This document shows positions 45,201 to 55,559 of a stretch of DNA of 64,000 bases, in pieces. Source of the stretch: Dimorphilus gyrociliatus (taxonomy: Eukaryota; Annelida; Polychaeta; Dinophilidae); assembly GCA_904063045.1 (NCBI GenBank), contig CAJFCJ010000041.1:25701-89700 (forward strand), read 5' to 3'. The translations under genes and the position numbers were made by a program. The notes under the pieces are model-generated. The model saw nothing but the letters and a program-made list of their open reading frames with translations, did no database searches and was not told the origin of the DNA. Position 1 is the stretch's first letter, and every line of letters starts with the position of its first letter.

Positions 45201-47359
45201 TGTTTCGACTACAGCGATGAAAATTGTGAAAGTACATTGTTTAAATCTATTGTTTTATATTGCCTTTTACTAATTTGAATACACACCAAGGATTTGGCTA
45301 TTGTGGAGATAAACAGTATACTTGTTCTAATAAACAATGTATTCCAAACTTTTATGAATGTGATTGGAAAGTTGATTGTCACAAAGGATTTGATGAATAT
45401 TTTACTCATTGTAAACATCTGGAAAAATATTCCATCAATCTTACTGACAAAGCCTCCTACATTTTCAATAATCAAATAAGGAACAATTTAACATGTACAC
45501 TGAAATATAATAGTATGGATTTTCTTATTTCTCGACCAACTTCACCTTTCAATGACCTTAAATGGTGTCCAATGACAAACGAATGCCAATGCGGGGAATA
45601 CAAATGCAAAGATCATTACTATTGTATACCAATCAGAAGAGTTTGCAATGGAATATCTGATTGTCTTCTAGGAGATGATGAAATATTATGTAGTAAGTTT
45701 GTCATTAGAATTTAATTTTGTCAAACAAAATTTATGTTTGTTTAGGTAAATTTGCTCCACAAGGTTATTTCAAGTGTAGTAGAGAGGGAATATTCCTTAA
45801 GTATTCTCAAATATGTGATGGAATTTTAGATTGTTTCTACGCATCTGATGAAGCATTTTGTCAAACATTCAATTGTCCAAACTCTTGTATATGCTACAAT
45901 CCATTCGAAATGATTTGCTCTAATTTGACTAGAATTCCAAATTTGGTTAAATCTTTAAGAATTCTTCATTCCAAACAATTCGGTTTAGATGCTTTATCAA
46001 CAAACTTTGAATTAACATATTTGAATTTGTCAATGTGCAATATAAACATGGAAAATATCTCTTTACTTAAATATGCAAATGTTCATATTTTAGATATGAG
46101 CAGTAATGGAATGATGAAATTCTCTAGTGATATTTTCATGGTTAGAGAGAATTTAGAATTTTTAAATCTTAGTAGAAATATGCTATTCAATGTACATGAA
46201 ATTACATTGAGCAATCTTATCAATCTAATTACTTTGGATTTATCATATAATAGATTGAAAATTTTACTATCAAACACTTTTAAAACATTAATAAATTTGA
46301 TAAATCTCTATCTAAATGGAAATTTCATTGAGCATTTAGAAGAGAATTCATTTAATTCTTTGACAAACTTACAATCTCTTGAAATATTTTTAAATAAGAA
46401 AATGCTATTTACTTTGACTAAAAGTCATTTCATAAATTTAAAATCATTACATCTGTTAAAAACCAATTTCTATTTCATTTGTTTGTATGCTAAAAACTTG
46501 AAAATCAATTGTAAATGCTTCTGGAAATATAGAATTGCAGGAATAGAGAGAATGAAATTTGTTTTCATTGTTCAAATCTATTTTGGAATTGTAGTTGTAA
46601 CATTAACTTTTTTTATTATTCTGAAAATTCTATACTTTTGCTTGAAATCAATAAATGACTTAAGAATATTTTCACTTCACACCAATGATACATTAATATC
46701 ACTTCATTTGTTACTGTTGCTATTGACAATTCACCATTCACAACAAGATTTTAGTGAATATTTTGTACAATGGATAAAAAGTGGAATTTGTTTACTTAGC
46801 CATTCTTTGATCATTTTTTCCACAGTGTTCTTTATTTCAATCAATTCTCTGTATTCAATTTATTATATGTATATCTATAATGAATCATCATTGAAATTGG
46901 CCAGAGCAACCTACATTTTACATTTTCTTTCAATTTTAATATGCATAATAGCAATCAGTATTTTAGGATATCTTTTTAATGTAATTTAAAAATAGTAAAA
47001 TATTATGAAGCAATTATCAACTAATACCAGTTTTTATTTATTTTATTTTTTTTTGTTTTCTTCTTAAAACACATTAGAATAATGATTTTAATTCAATTTA
47101 TAAATGTTCTTACCTTTTAATCAGTGTTGGTAAAAGTACAACTTTTCTAATTGGTTTATCCTCTCTTAAAGCAATATTGTTAATTATTTCTATATCAATG
47201 ATCATTCTATTATCTCTAAACAAAAATTCCAATCAATTTAAATATAGGAAAAAAATGATTATACAATTTACATGTCTTTCCTCCAGTCTTTTTTGCATTG
47301 AATTTTTAAGTAGATTAATAGAATTTTTTTATAAAATTTTTTTTTCACAAAAAAAAACT
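42206..47359 (+). CDS. Receptor copy B: SRCR-CTLD-LDLa-LRR-7TM, divergent
   Basis: The start ATG opens a signal peptide (MKKFMRYLVIVLVNSFNTVI). SRCR-like pieces follow at 42.3-42.7 kb (AICYRMGYDY; VIGCLNVTYCYY), 42.8-43.4 kb (FARTACNHF; IEYLNCSVNSLSLSECSR) and 43.45-43.85 kb (IMCKTFGYENG; LSIHCPRNATHIDHCYF). A lectin-like domain spans 43.9-44.53 kb (FDDSCLYYYKYEKK; FKWKDCSI, ICQIKIG), with a one-base frameshift near 44,300. LDLa repeats run 44.6-45.87 kb, about six, most with the C...DG..DC...SDE.C pattern. LRRNT CPNSCICYNPFEMIC and five to six LRRs follow, then four hydrophobic helices to 46,986 and two more at 47.17-47.35 kb. GN in TM1, LA..D in TM2, DRY and NP..Y are not found. It could be a diverged receptor or a decaying gene; the frameshift favours decay. 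Confidence 0.6.
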
Positions 47360-47696
47360 TAAAAAAAAATTTAGATTTTATTTTCTATAAAATGAATATA
47401 AAAAATATTGAACAAGTGAAATGTTTGATAAATTATTCATTAATCTTTTCTATCATCTATAACAATCCCTATTCAAATTTTACAAAAAACTTTTCATTCA
47501 TTATAAAGAAAGAATTCTTATGAAAAAGTAAGGTTTCCATCTTGTTTTTAAAATTTATAATTATTTTATTATCAGAATTAGAAAAGCTGAAGAGTTATAC
47601 AAAGATCGGATATTTCCATGTAAAAAATAAAAAAAAGACATTATTCATCATTTTTCATCTCAAATAATCTATAGTCCTATTTTTTTGATATTTTTT

Positions 47697-47975
47697 AGTC
47701 ATTGATATATGTTATGAGCAATTATGTAGAGATGGAAGTGTACTTTTCTTTAATGATAATTGCGTGAAAAATGTCTCCTTGCTGTTTTTGAGTGTTAAAT
47801 GCTTGTACCAGTTTTTAAAAGATATTCACAAAAGGGAAATTTATATTGAAGGAAAATTTCAAGAATATTCAAGTTCCAACAAAAAGGTTAAAGCTTATAA
47901 TAAAATAGTGTTGATTGATGGACAAACATTCACAAATCAGATATTTAGAGGTTTTATTTTATTTTTTTCATGAAA
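47697..47975 (+). pseudogene. Receptor N-terminal exon fragment
   Basis: An acceptor (TATTTTTTAG, about 47,697) opens a frame with ICYEQLCRDGSVLFFNDNCV and KVKAYNKIVLIDGQTFTNQI. The LCRDG motif also occurs in receptor copy B (TLCRDGFFFNLTN, 42.85 kb), so this is probably the start of another family member. Only this exon is present. Its second half recurs at 57,217-57,310, just upstream of receptor copy C. Confidence 0.5.
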
Positions 47976-48410
47976 TGTATCACAGGTAAACCTAGATTTA
48001 ATTCTATGTTCCTTCCCATGTACCCATCTTAGGGTTAGGGTAAAAGTTAAAGATTTGTAGAATGTTTTCCATCATTGAATAACTAACAGAAACAATCTGC
48101 AGTTGATTTTTCTCCATATTTTGGTTTCGAATATAAAAAACAGACTTTTTTTTTAATTATTAAAATATGTTTAAAGGACTGTATGGAAATCATCAGAAAT
48201 CTACACTGCTGTTTGACAAAATATAAAGAAAAAGAGGCCAATATCCTGGAAGCAGGTCTTTTATTAAGATCTTTGCTACAACAACATCACATAATCAACA
48301 AGAAAAATATATTTAATAACCAAATGAGATACAAAAAAAACAAACTGTAATTAATTGATTGATTGATAAATCTGGGTTTTGTCTTGTTTTTAAATTTAAA
48401 TTTAAATTTT
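47840..48410. repeat. Segmental duplication, copy 1
   Basis: From GAATATTCAAGTTCCAACAA to TTAATTGATTGATTGATAA the sequence is nearly identical to 57,217-58,190, apart from a 427-bp LTR insertion and a 40-bp gain in that copy. It includes the receptor exon fragment and a MITE-like end (48,029-48,073). It contains the empty site ATCATTGAATAACTAACAGA for the R1 insertion at 57,472. Confidence 0.85.
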
Positions 48411-48835
48411 TGAAAATACAATAAAGTTTATTGAAAATAAACCATTTAAAAATGGTTTAATACTACTTCACTATTGTAGAGTATAGCTGACAAATGTATG
48501 TCTTCATTCAATTTTATCATTTGATTTACCTTAGGTATTTCAACATTTTTAGAGTGAAATTTGAACAAAACATTTCCTAAGTATAAACAATAATTTGGTT
48601 GATTGTTATATCAATTTATGTTTACAAAGTTTATAAATTTTCATTCTGAATACCGAAATAGTTTCCTTTAGAAAAATTGCAATTTTTTGAAAATTTTTCT
48701 GAACAGTAGCAATTAATCATATTTAGTTAGAATGAACAAATGATTGCTAAAGTAGTTATAGAGTAGTATATATGTTAGGTACAATCAGTATATTAACAAT
48801 GGAACAAAGAACAGGAAAAAATGCATGTCAAAATT
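48411..48835. other. R2 LTR scrap and AT-rich filler
   Basis: 48,461-48,505 (TACTACTTCACTATTGTAGA, GTATAGCTGACAAATGTATG) matches the distal end of the R2 LTR in minus orientation. Nothing else is recognisable. Confidence 0.5.
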
Positions 48836-49262
48836 GTTACATCTTATTCAATAACAGATGCTGAAAACTAAGGCTTGTTTTTGAAGTACCACATGCATAA
48901 CCTATATGATATAACTGTTTTTCATACCTTTGCTGTATGTTCATTGTAAGATCATTACATTTCAACTTTGAACCCAAGCTTTGGTAAATGTATAAAAGGA
49001 AATGCATTTCCTCAGTTTGTCAGTTCAGTTTTAACTGTTAGCTAGTTGTTTAAACTTGCTTGTTTAGAACTAAAACTCATTATACTCAATACATACTCTT
49101 TGCACGAAATACTGGCAGTTCATTGATTAATTTTTGCTGGAATTGAATTCGTTGAGGCTACCTGTGGGACGAACTTGAAAGGTTCTATTTGGACCAGTAC
49201 TTTGGTTTATTGGTAAATAATTGGTGAGGACGAAATTCAATTGTAATGAACTTGAGGTTCCT
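48836..49262 (+). mobile_element. R2 LTR, plus orientation, 3'-truncated
   Basis: It begins TGTTACATCTTATTCAATAA, has the blocks GTATAAAAGGAAATGC, TGTTTAGAACTAAAACTCAT, GAACTTGAAAGGTTC and TATTTGGACCAGTACT, and stops at CTTGAGGTTCCTACAAT. The last 18 bp of R2 are missing, and the ITIH-like pseudogene begins at once. The LTR therefore replaces the 5' end of that gene. Confidence 0.75.
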
Positions 49263-50009
49263 ACAATAGAAGAAACAGATATTTCATTTTCATTTAATGG
49301 TAATCTTGGAATTGCTGTATTTTCTGCTTCCTATATTGGACCAATAAATGCAAATAGAATAGTAGTTTGTACTGTAGCATGTGTAGATGGCGCTAGTAGT
49401 CTTACTTCAACAGCTAAAACTGAAATTTTGCACAAAGAAAGTAGGCGTAGTTTGATTACAATTACTTATCTTTCCTAATAATTAATTTTTTAAGCCTATG
49501 GTGATACTAGCGATGCAGAAACATATAAAGCTGGAATTCAAATGTCATCGTCTCAAAGTTCACCAACTAGCATTGAATTTTCAGGTAACCCAGGTAAACC
49601 TGTCCAATTTTGGTAATTATTGTCATATTGTCCATTAGAGAGTTCCATTCAGTCGTTTTAAATTTTTGCTTTCAAATTTCTCACCATTTGACAGCTATAC
49701 ACCAAGGAATCCTGATGAAGTTGATTTAGACCCACCAGTAAATACGTTTTTTATATCTCAGACTCCTACAACTGTTGTGGCTACTCAGAAAAATGGAGTT
49801 CAGTCAAGCTTTTTGGTGTTAAATTGTATTGCTGATTCAAAAACATTTATCTATGACATTCCAATTGTCTTTGCTAATGTTGACCCTTGGGCCTCTTTAG
49901 TTGGAGATCCACATTTCAAACAGCCAATTTTTGATCAATTAAGCTCTTTGAATACACATATCTGTTATGATGTTACAGGATTTGCTGGGGACTATATACT
50001 TGAATCATG
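49263..50009 (+). pseudogene. Truncated ITIH-like paralogue
   Basis: Follows the exon order of the gene at 33.9 kb. The first exon remnant ends VPTIEETDISFSF..., FSASYIGPINANRIVVC. Next is an exon with YGDTSDAETYKAGIQMSSSQ and SSPTSIEFS (reference: FFLFIEMSSQQSSPTTIGVS), then an exon with WASLVGDPHFKQ and THICYDVTGFAGDYI. The frame closes right after GDYI, where about 170 more residues should follow. There is no signal peptide exon, because an R2 LTR occupies its place, and introns are not clean. Not functional as it stands. Confidence 0.7.
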
Positions 50010-50516
50010 AAGACAAATGGGAAACTTAAAAAAATTGTTCAATGGTTAAATTAATTGGTACAGCAAAATGTTTAATTATTAAATATGAAAAATAAATGTT
50101 TAATATAAAGAAATTAAATGAGAAAGAGTTTCCTTTCTTCAATTACTAAATAACTAAAATTTAAAAAAGTAAACAAACAGGAAATGCGTTACAAAAACTT
50201 TTTGAATTTTCTCTCTACTGCAATTTTGTAATGAAAAAAAAAAATAGTTGAGTGTGACCTTTTGATACTCTTTAGCTGGCGGCTAAAAAAATGTTCTTAA
50301 GTGATTAAAGTAAGACTAATGTAGTTCTATAGTTAATGCTAAATTCATTACATTTGTTTGTAAGAATTTTTATATGCTCAGGTGCATACCTGCATTGCCG
50401 CATATATGTATAATTGTGCGTACCTAGTGCACAATGCATTTGTTACAAAACATAATTATGCAAGTTGAGGATGAAGACATATTTACATAGTAATAATAAA
50501 CAATCTCTATTTTCCA
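50010..50516. other. Upstream region of the multi-lectin gene
   Basis: No coding sequence. 50,248-50,340 repeats the block found at 33,345-33,440 (GACCTTTTGATACTCTTTAG, CTGGCGGCTAAA, TAAAGTAAGACTAATGTAGT). No signal-peptide exon for the lectin gene is evident here. Confidence 0.45.
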
Positions 50517-52693
50517 GTGACATTAGGTTGCTTGAATGGCTGGACAGAGTTTAATGGGTTTTGCTATTTTGTATCATCTAGTAAAACTTATTGGCTTGCA
50601 GCAGAAGATGATTGTAATGGATTTGGCCGAAATTTAATAAGTATCCACAATAAAGAGGAAAATGACTTTGTTCATAGACTTTTACAAGTTAGAGATGGCT
50701 GAAATTCAACATTTTTGTTGGTCTGATGGTTCACCTCTAAATTATACACTCTATCAAAGTGACCCTTATCTTTATTGTGGTGTAGTTAGAGTACAATTGA
50801 AGAAAAAAAACAACCGTTTTTTTAACAAAATAACAAATGTAATTTTATAGCATCTGATTGGTTTGCATTCAATTGTGGACAACAAGTAAAGTATATTTGT
50901 AAAGTAAAGAAAGGAGCTACACCTTCTCCTAAACCAACTTCAGTAACTCCAGTTCCTACAGGCCATTGTCCATCAGGTTGGTTAGAATCTGCAAAAAAAT
51001 GCTTCAGAATATACTTCTTGGGTGAAAAAAATGGACTATCTTTCTTTGAGTCAAGAATTAGCTGTATGTCATTGAATATGATGTCTAATCTGGCAACAAT
51101 CAATAGTGAGGAGGAAAATTCACTTATTCTCTCAAAAATGATTAATATACCATATGGAAATGGAATATGGTTTGATTTGCTCAAAAAGAGCAGACATGAC
51201 CCTTGGCTATGGGCAGATAATACTCCATATTCCTTAAATGAGTACAATAATTGGTTTACTGAGTATCAAACAGAGGTATGTATTTAAAACCAGTAGCTCT
51301 TTTTATAATAACTTTAGCATTCTCAACATTTAACAATACTCCTCTATTCAGGTAACATTGATTTCATATCCACAACTCCACTAAAGAAAACAATATGTAA
51401 GAAAGGTGAATATCTTGGAGATGGTTGTTATAGCATACAAAATGAAAAAAAAAACTTGGAAAGAGGCCTTAAATTCTTGCCAAAAGCAAGTATAATTTTT
51501 CACTTTGTTTTTGCCTTGAAATATAAATTAAATCTTTCTTTAAACAGGAAATGAATTTGGCTTCTATTAATTCTGCTGGATTAAATTCAGGATTGCGTTA
51601 TCACATTATAAATTCAGATAAATACTATTGGATTGGAATGAATAGGATTAATGATACAGAGTCAATGAAATGGAGTGATCATTCTATGGTTTTTTTTACA
51701 AATTGGCAGGAATTTCCCAAAGATGACAAAAATTGTGTTGCCATTTCTGCAAGAGGAACATGGAGTGGATTTGAATCGTCAATCAGCTTTTCATTCATTC
51801 ACCTGGATGGATGACAGCCCTGTCACCTTTGAATATTGGAGAAAACCTGACAGTAATGATGGAAATTGTGCTGTCATTACTTTTAATCCAGAACAAAGAA
51901 GAACTGGTTTCTGGAGCAAGAGTAAATACATAGGTTTGTATAGATATATTTGCAAACTTCCAAAAATTCCTTTTCCAAGTACTCCTCTCCCAGTTAAAGG
52001 AAAATGTCCCCAAAAATTTCAAAAAAAGATGTTTGGGAATTATATGGCAATAAATGTTTTCTCTTTCCAAGTGCCAAATATGAAGATTATCAACAAGCAG
52101 CACAATTTTGTAGAAGAGTAAGTGGAACCTTAGCAGAAATTAGAACATTTGAAGAAAATACCTTTATTGAAAAATATGCCAAAAAATATTTCCTTTCTTT
52201 TATTAAAGGCTTATGGATTGGTTTAAGAAAAACAAATACTAGTAATTACATTTGGCAAAGTGGAAATAAACCAGAATTTGAATATTGGTATGATTTGGAT
52301 GACAAGAAGGGAAACTGTGTTTCATTAAATACTTCTCTATATGGTCACTGGACAAGTCATAGTTGTGATGGAAAATACTTTCCCTTTGTATGCCAAGTAG
52401 ATGTGATAAAAGGTATATATCCATATCCTCTTTGTTTATTTTGATTAAAACAACAACTTTTCTTTTCCTATTCACTTGTAAAAGCAGATTCTTCTGGTAT
52501 GACAATTGGTGCAAAGGTGGGACTTGGTATAGGCATAGCCATTGGTGTTTTCATTCTCATTGGAACATTTGGTGGTGTTAGTTATAAAAGGCAAAGTTCT
52601 AGAGAATCACCAAAGAAAATATTTCACAATAGAGCAAGTAGTTTTGGTAGTACAACTGAAATGTCCAAGTATTACAATGAAGCAACTGCATAG
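50517..52693 (+). pseudogene. Multi-CTLD single-pass membrane protein, frameshifted
   Basis: Remains of a mannose-receptor-like protein with at least four C-type-lectin domains. CTLD1 starts GCLNGWTEFNGFCYFV at 50,52x and is cut by a frame change at about 50.70 kb (…EIQHFCWSDGSPLNY, then FNCGQQVKYICK). CTLD2 starts CPSGWLESAKKCFRI (50.96 kb) and lacks its end. CTLD3 has ASINSAGLNSG and YYWIGMNRINDTESMKWSDH and runs into a second frame at about 51.8 kb carrying SPVTFEYWRKPDSNDGNCAV and YRYICKLP. CTLD4 is complete (CPQKFQKKDVWELYGNKCFL to YFPFVCQVD). An in-frame intron (52,413-52,487) leads to a helix (VGLGIGIAIGVFILIGTFGG) and a short Ser/Tyr-containing tail (SYKRQSS, SKYYNEATA). No signal peptide was seen. 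Damaged, or a composite of exons I could not splice. Confidence 0.65.
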
Positions 52694-52958
52694 AAGTATA
52701 AAAAAAATGTTTATTATCACTGTGCCCCAATACTCATAATTTTATAGGTCTATATACATTTGTTTTTATGACAAACCATGAATAACAGCTTTTTACAGAG
52801 CAAAGATATAAATGTTTAATGAAATGGTGTTTTTTATAGTAAATGGGAATGAATGTAAATTGTTTTCTTGATTGTTTGAATTCAGTGCCCAACCCTGAAA
52901 GACTTTTGTAATAAATAGATGTTTATGCCATTTAGTAAATTAGAATTACCTATAGAAA
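52694..52958. other. 3' flank of the lectin gene
   Basis: No gene. A likely poly(A) signal for the lectin transcript is hard to choose in this AT-rich stretch (AATAAATAG at about 52,912). Confidence 0.35.
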
Positions 52959-53163
52959 GTCTACTTTCCTTCCAGGGGTTGTAGGTAAGTACTGGTCCAA
53001 ATAGAACCAAATTAGGAGTAAGCCACTTAGAAGAGAGATGTAGAATTGAGGGAGGATGAATATAGAGCCAAAACGTAAGAATAATATAACTGTATCCTAA
53101 AGTAATACTAGACCTGTTCACTAAGTCAGTTGATTCAGGACTGAATGCCTCTTACTACCTACA
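52959..53163 (-). mobile_element. R3 LTR, partial
   Basis: It has CTACTTTCCTTCCAGGGGTT, GTAGGTAAGTACTGGTCCAA, GCCACTTAGAAGAGAGATGT and CAGTTGATTCAGGACTGAAT, matching R3 at 36,160-36,365. It stops at CTACCTACAT, where the Penelope-like element begins. The first two bases of the terminus are altered. Confidence 0.75.
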
Positions 53164-53167
53164 TCAC

Positions 53168-54560
53168 TGTAAGAATGCTGCCTAAAAAGACCATAAGACC
53201 CCAAAAGCGCTTTGAAAACCAAAGTGTTATGGAAAACTTCCTCAAGGACCACCCTAAAATTATCATCAAACTAGCTGACAAAGTCAGATGAATTGTCTAA
53301 TGGATCAGGAAGACTATGTTTTTGAGGCTATGACACAATTTTGTGACAAAACAACTTATAGAATGGTCAATATTAGAATAGGCTCCACTCAATGGTCTAG
53401 AATCAATGAAATTCTTAAGCAATTGGTGGTGATTAAAATCATCAGTAACAGTACAGCAGCCCTGTTGGTTCCACTGAATAGCCAAAAAGATAGGATGTTT
53501 TACCTCCTCCCAAAAATCTGCAAAGAGTACTCTCAATGAAGGGTTCCAAATAGAATCCCAAAGGTTAGACCTGTGGTGAGCTACGTTGGGAATATGATAT
53601 AGTTTCCAGGTACTCCAAGGACATAGAGTACTATGGTAGTTATATTGATGATATCATTGTGGTCACCAAACCAGACAAAGACATTAAATTATTTACTGAG
53701 GAACTCAATGATAAAACACCTGACATTAACCTGTCTTGGTCAGAAAACCCCAAAGCAACTACATTTTCGGACTTGGACTTACACATATTAGGAAGCTCTC
53801 TAACCTGGAAAACACACTTTAAGGTTACAGACTCCAGAATCCTACTACATACCAAGTCTAATCACCCACCACACACTTTTAAGGGCATTCTTATGAGTCA
53901 ACTCACAAGATACATGAGGAACTGTAAAGATCATGACATGGCTATTTTTCAGTTTAAGGAGCTCATCAAAATCAACAAGGCTAATGGTTATACTGATACA
54001 ATGATGAGGAACACCATAAAAAATTTGACACAAGAGCCAGAGAAAAGAACTAGCTGAAATACAACATTCTGAGATGTAACAAGGGGAGATGTGATACCTG
54101 CCTTAGATTTAACATGAGAAAGGAGATTTTTGACCTATATCAGGTCAACTCTTGGAAACTGATGGGCAATGTTAGCTGTATCACTAAGGGTTGTATATAT
54201 ATATATATATATCCTACAGTGTTCTACCTGTGGTATGGGTTATGTTGGTATGACCACAGATACAATTAAAAGCAGATGGGGTACACATAACCTGGCCTTT
54301 AGGAACAAAATTAATAGACCCTTATACAACCATATGGCTACACATGATATCAAACAGTTTAACATATACATTGAGGTTATAGTCCCAAACTCTCAGAGAG
54401 CCTAACACTGGTCTGGTTAATGAGGAAAGAAACAGATATCATCAACCATTTGGATACAATTAGCCCACATGGTTTCAATAGGCATGAGAGGTTCACCACA
54501 AAGGAAATGGTTCCACTACTTATACCACAACTTAAGGGAAAATTTGTCAAAATCTTTATC
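53168..54560 (+). pseudogene. Penelope-like element, truncated
   Basis: Reverse transcriptase plus GIY-YIG endonuclease remnant. Plus-strand pieces: MLPKKTIRPQKRFEN near 53.17 kb, an RT region ending LPKICKEYSQ then KVRPVVSYVGN, and after an internal deletion the catalytic YIDDIIVV at 53,641-53,664. Then DLDLHI, LTWKTHFKVTDSRI, SNHPPHTFKGILMSQLTRYM and a CNKGRCDTC-like linker follow. The endonuclease at about 54.2-54.33 kb shows IYILQCSTCGMGYVGMTTDT and KSRWGTHN. That order (RT, CCHH-like linker, GIY-YIG) is specific to endonuclease-bearing Penelope-like elements. Several frame changes and the deletion between the VSYVGN and YIDD motifs make it inactive. A (TA)n run at 54,191-54,213 lies within the linker. 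Confidence 0.85.
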
Positions 54561-54569
54561 AATCTTCAA

Positions 54570-55068
54570 AGTCTCTAAAAGAACTCTATCTTTTAGACTG
54601 CAATTTACATGAAAATGTTTGGTTAAAGTTGACAGATCTTCTGAAATCTTGTTCCCAAATTGAAATAATTTATATACAAGAGAATACAAATATGGGAAGT
54701 GGATTATCTGATATTGGTGATGGACTTTTGTATTCATCAAATAGTTTAAGAAAAATAAGCCTTTATAAGTGTTATTTGATTCAAAATCAAAGCAATACTT
54801 AGCTAATTAACTTAAAAATTGCTCTAAAATAGAATTGATCAATCTAGCATATAATGAATTTATGGAATATGGATTATCTGATATTTGTCAAGGACTTTTA
54901 AATTCATCAAATACTTTAACAAATGTCAACTTTACAGAATGTTTGTTTAATGAAAAAAATCTAAATGCTATAATAGAGTTAATAAGAATATGTTCCTCAT
55001 TAAGAACAATCATTCCAGAGAATTTACAAAATATTCTGATCAAAGCAAATGTTTGCAGTATAGTTTGA
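54570..55068 (+). pseudogene. RI-type leucine-rich-repeat fragment
   Basis: Two to three repeats of about 28 residues: KELYLLDCNLHENVWLKL, then SQIEIIYIQENTNMGSGLSD, SLRKISLYKCYLIQNQ, then after a stop IELINLAYNEFMEYGLSDIC, GLLNSSNTLTNVNFTECLF and NAIIELIRICSSLRTI. The pattern and spacing resemble ribonuclease-inhibitor-like LRRs found in NLR proteins. No NACHT or other domain is present and one stop interrupts it. It begins right after the Penelope remnant, so it is a fragment of a gene invaded or captured by repeats. Confidence 0.55.
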
Positions 55069-55182
55069 ATGAATATATATTTTAATCTCTGATTTTCATT
55101 TATAATATAATAAAGACTAGTTATGAGACTTAAAATATTCTTTTCTAATATTTTTTGATCTACAAAGATCTTTACTTTCTTC

Positions 55183-55440
55183 TCAATGGAACTCTGGTTG
55201 GAGCTCCTGAAGGATGATTCTGTAATCACTTTGGTGATGGAATCTAAACTTGCCCCCTAGCAAAAAGTCACATCCATCAAATCCTCCATACTGCCGTGAA
55301 TCAAATTTGCCCTCAGCACACATAGATTTGGACTCAGCAGTTGTAGAGGGTCTACATACAGCTATGTCTGCTACCAAAAACGCATTGCATCTCATATTTG
55401 AGGCCCCAACCAGGAAGGTGTCATAACAACTCAAATTGAA
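55183..55440 (-). other. Unassigned cysteine-containing ORF
   Basis: The minus frame is open across this interval, which has clearly higher GC than its neighbours. It reads LSCYDTFLVGASNMRCNAFL, then VCRPSTTAESKSMCAEGKF and GFDGCDFLLGGKFRF. Five cysteines and glycine-rich ends suggest an extracellular exon. No family is recognised and no neighbouring exon fits. It may be a fragment of a conserved gene. Confidence 0.3.
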
Positions 55441-55559
55441 GTGCAAAAAAAGTAATGTAAGTGGCAAATGGTTAGCTGAAAATGCAATACTTCCATTTGC
55501 TAATATGGGAAATATTGTAAAAGTAAACAATTGCAAGGAAATGATCAATCACTGTAGAA

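Noticed and set aside
48029-48050. TTAGGGTTAGGG as a telomere or interstitial telomere
   Set aside because: Only two hexamers at each site, always embedded in the same MITE-end context.
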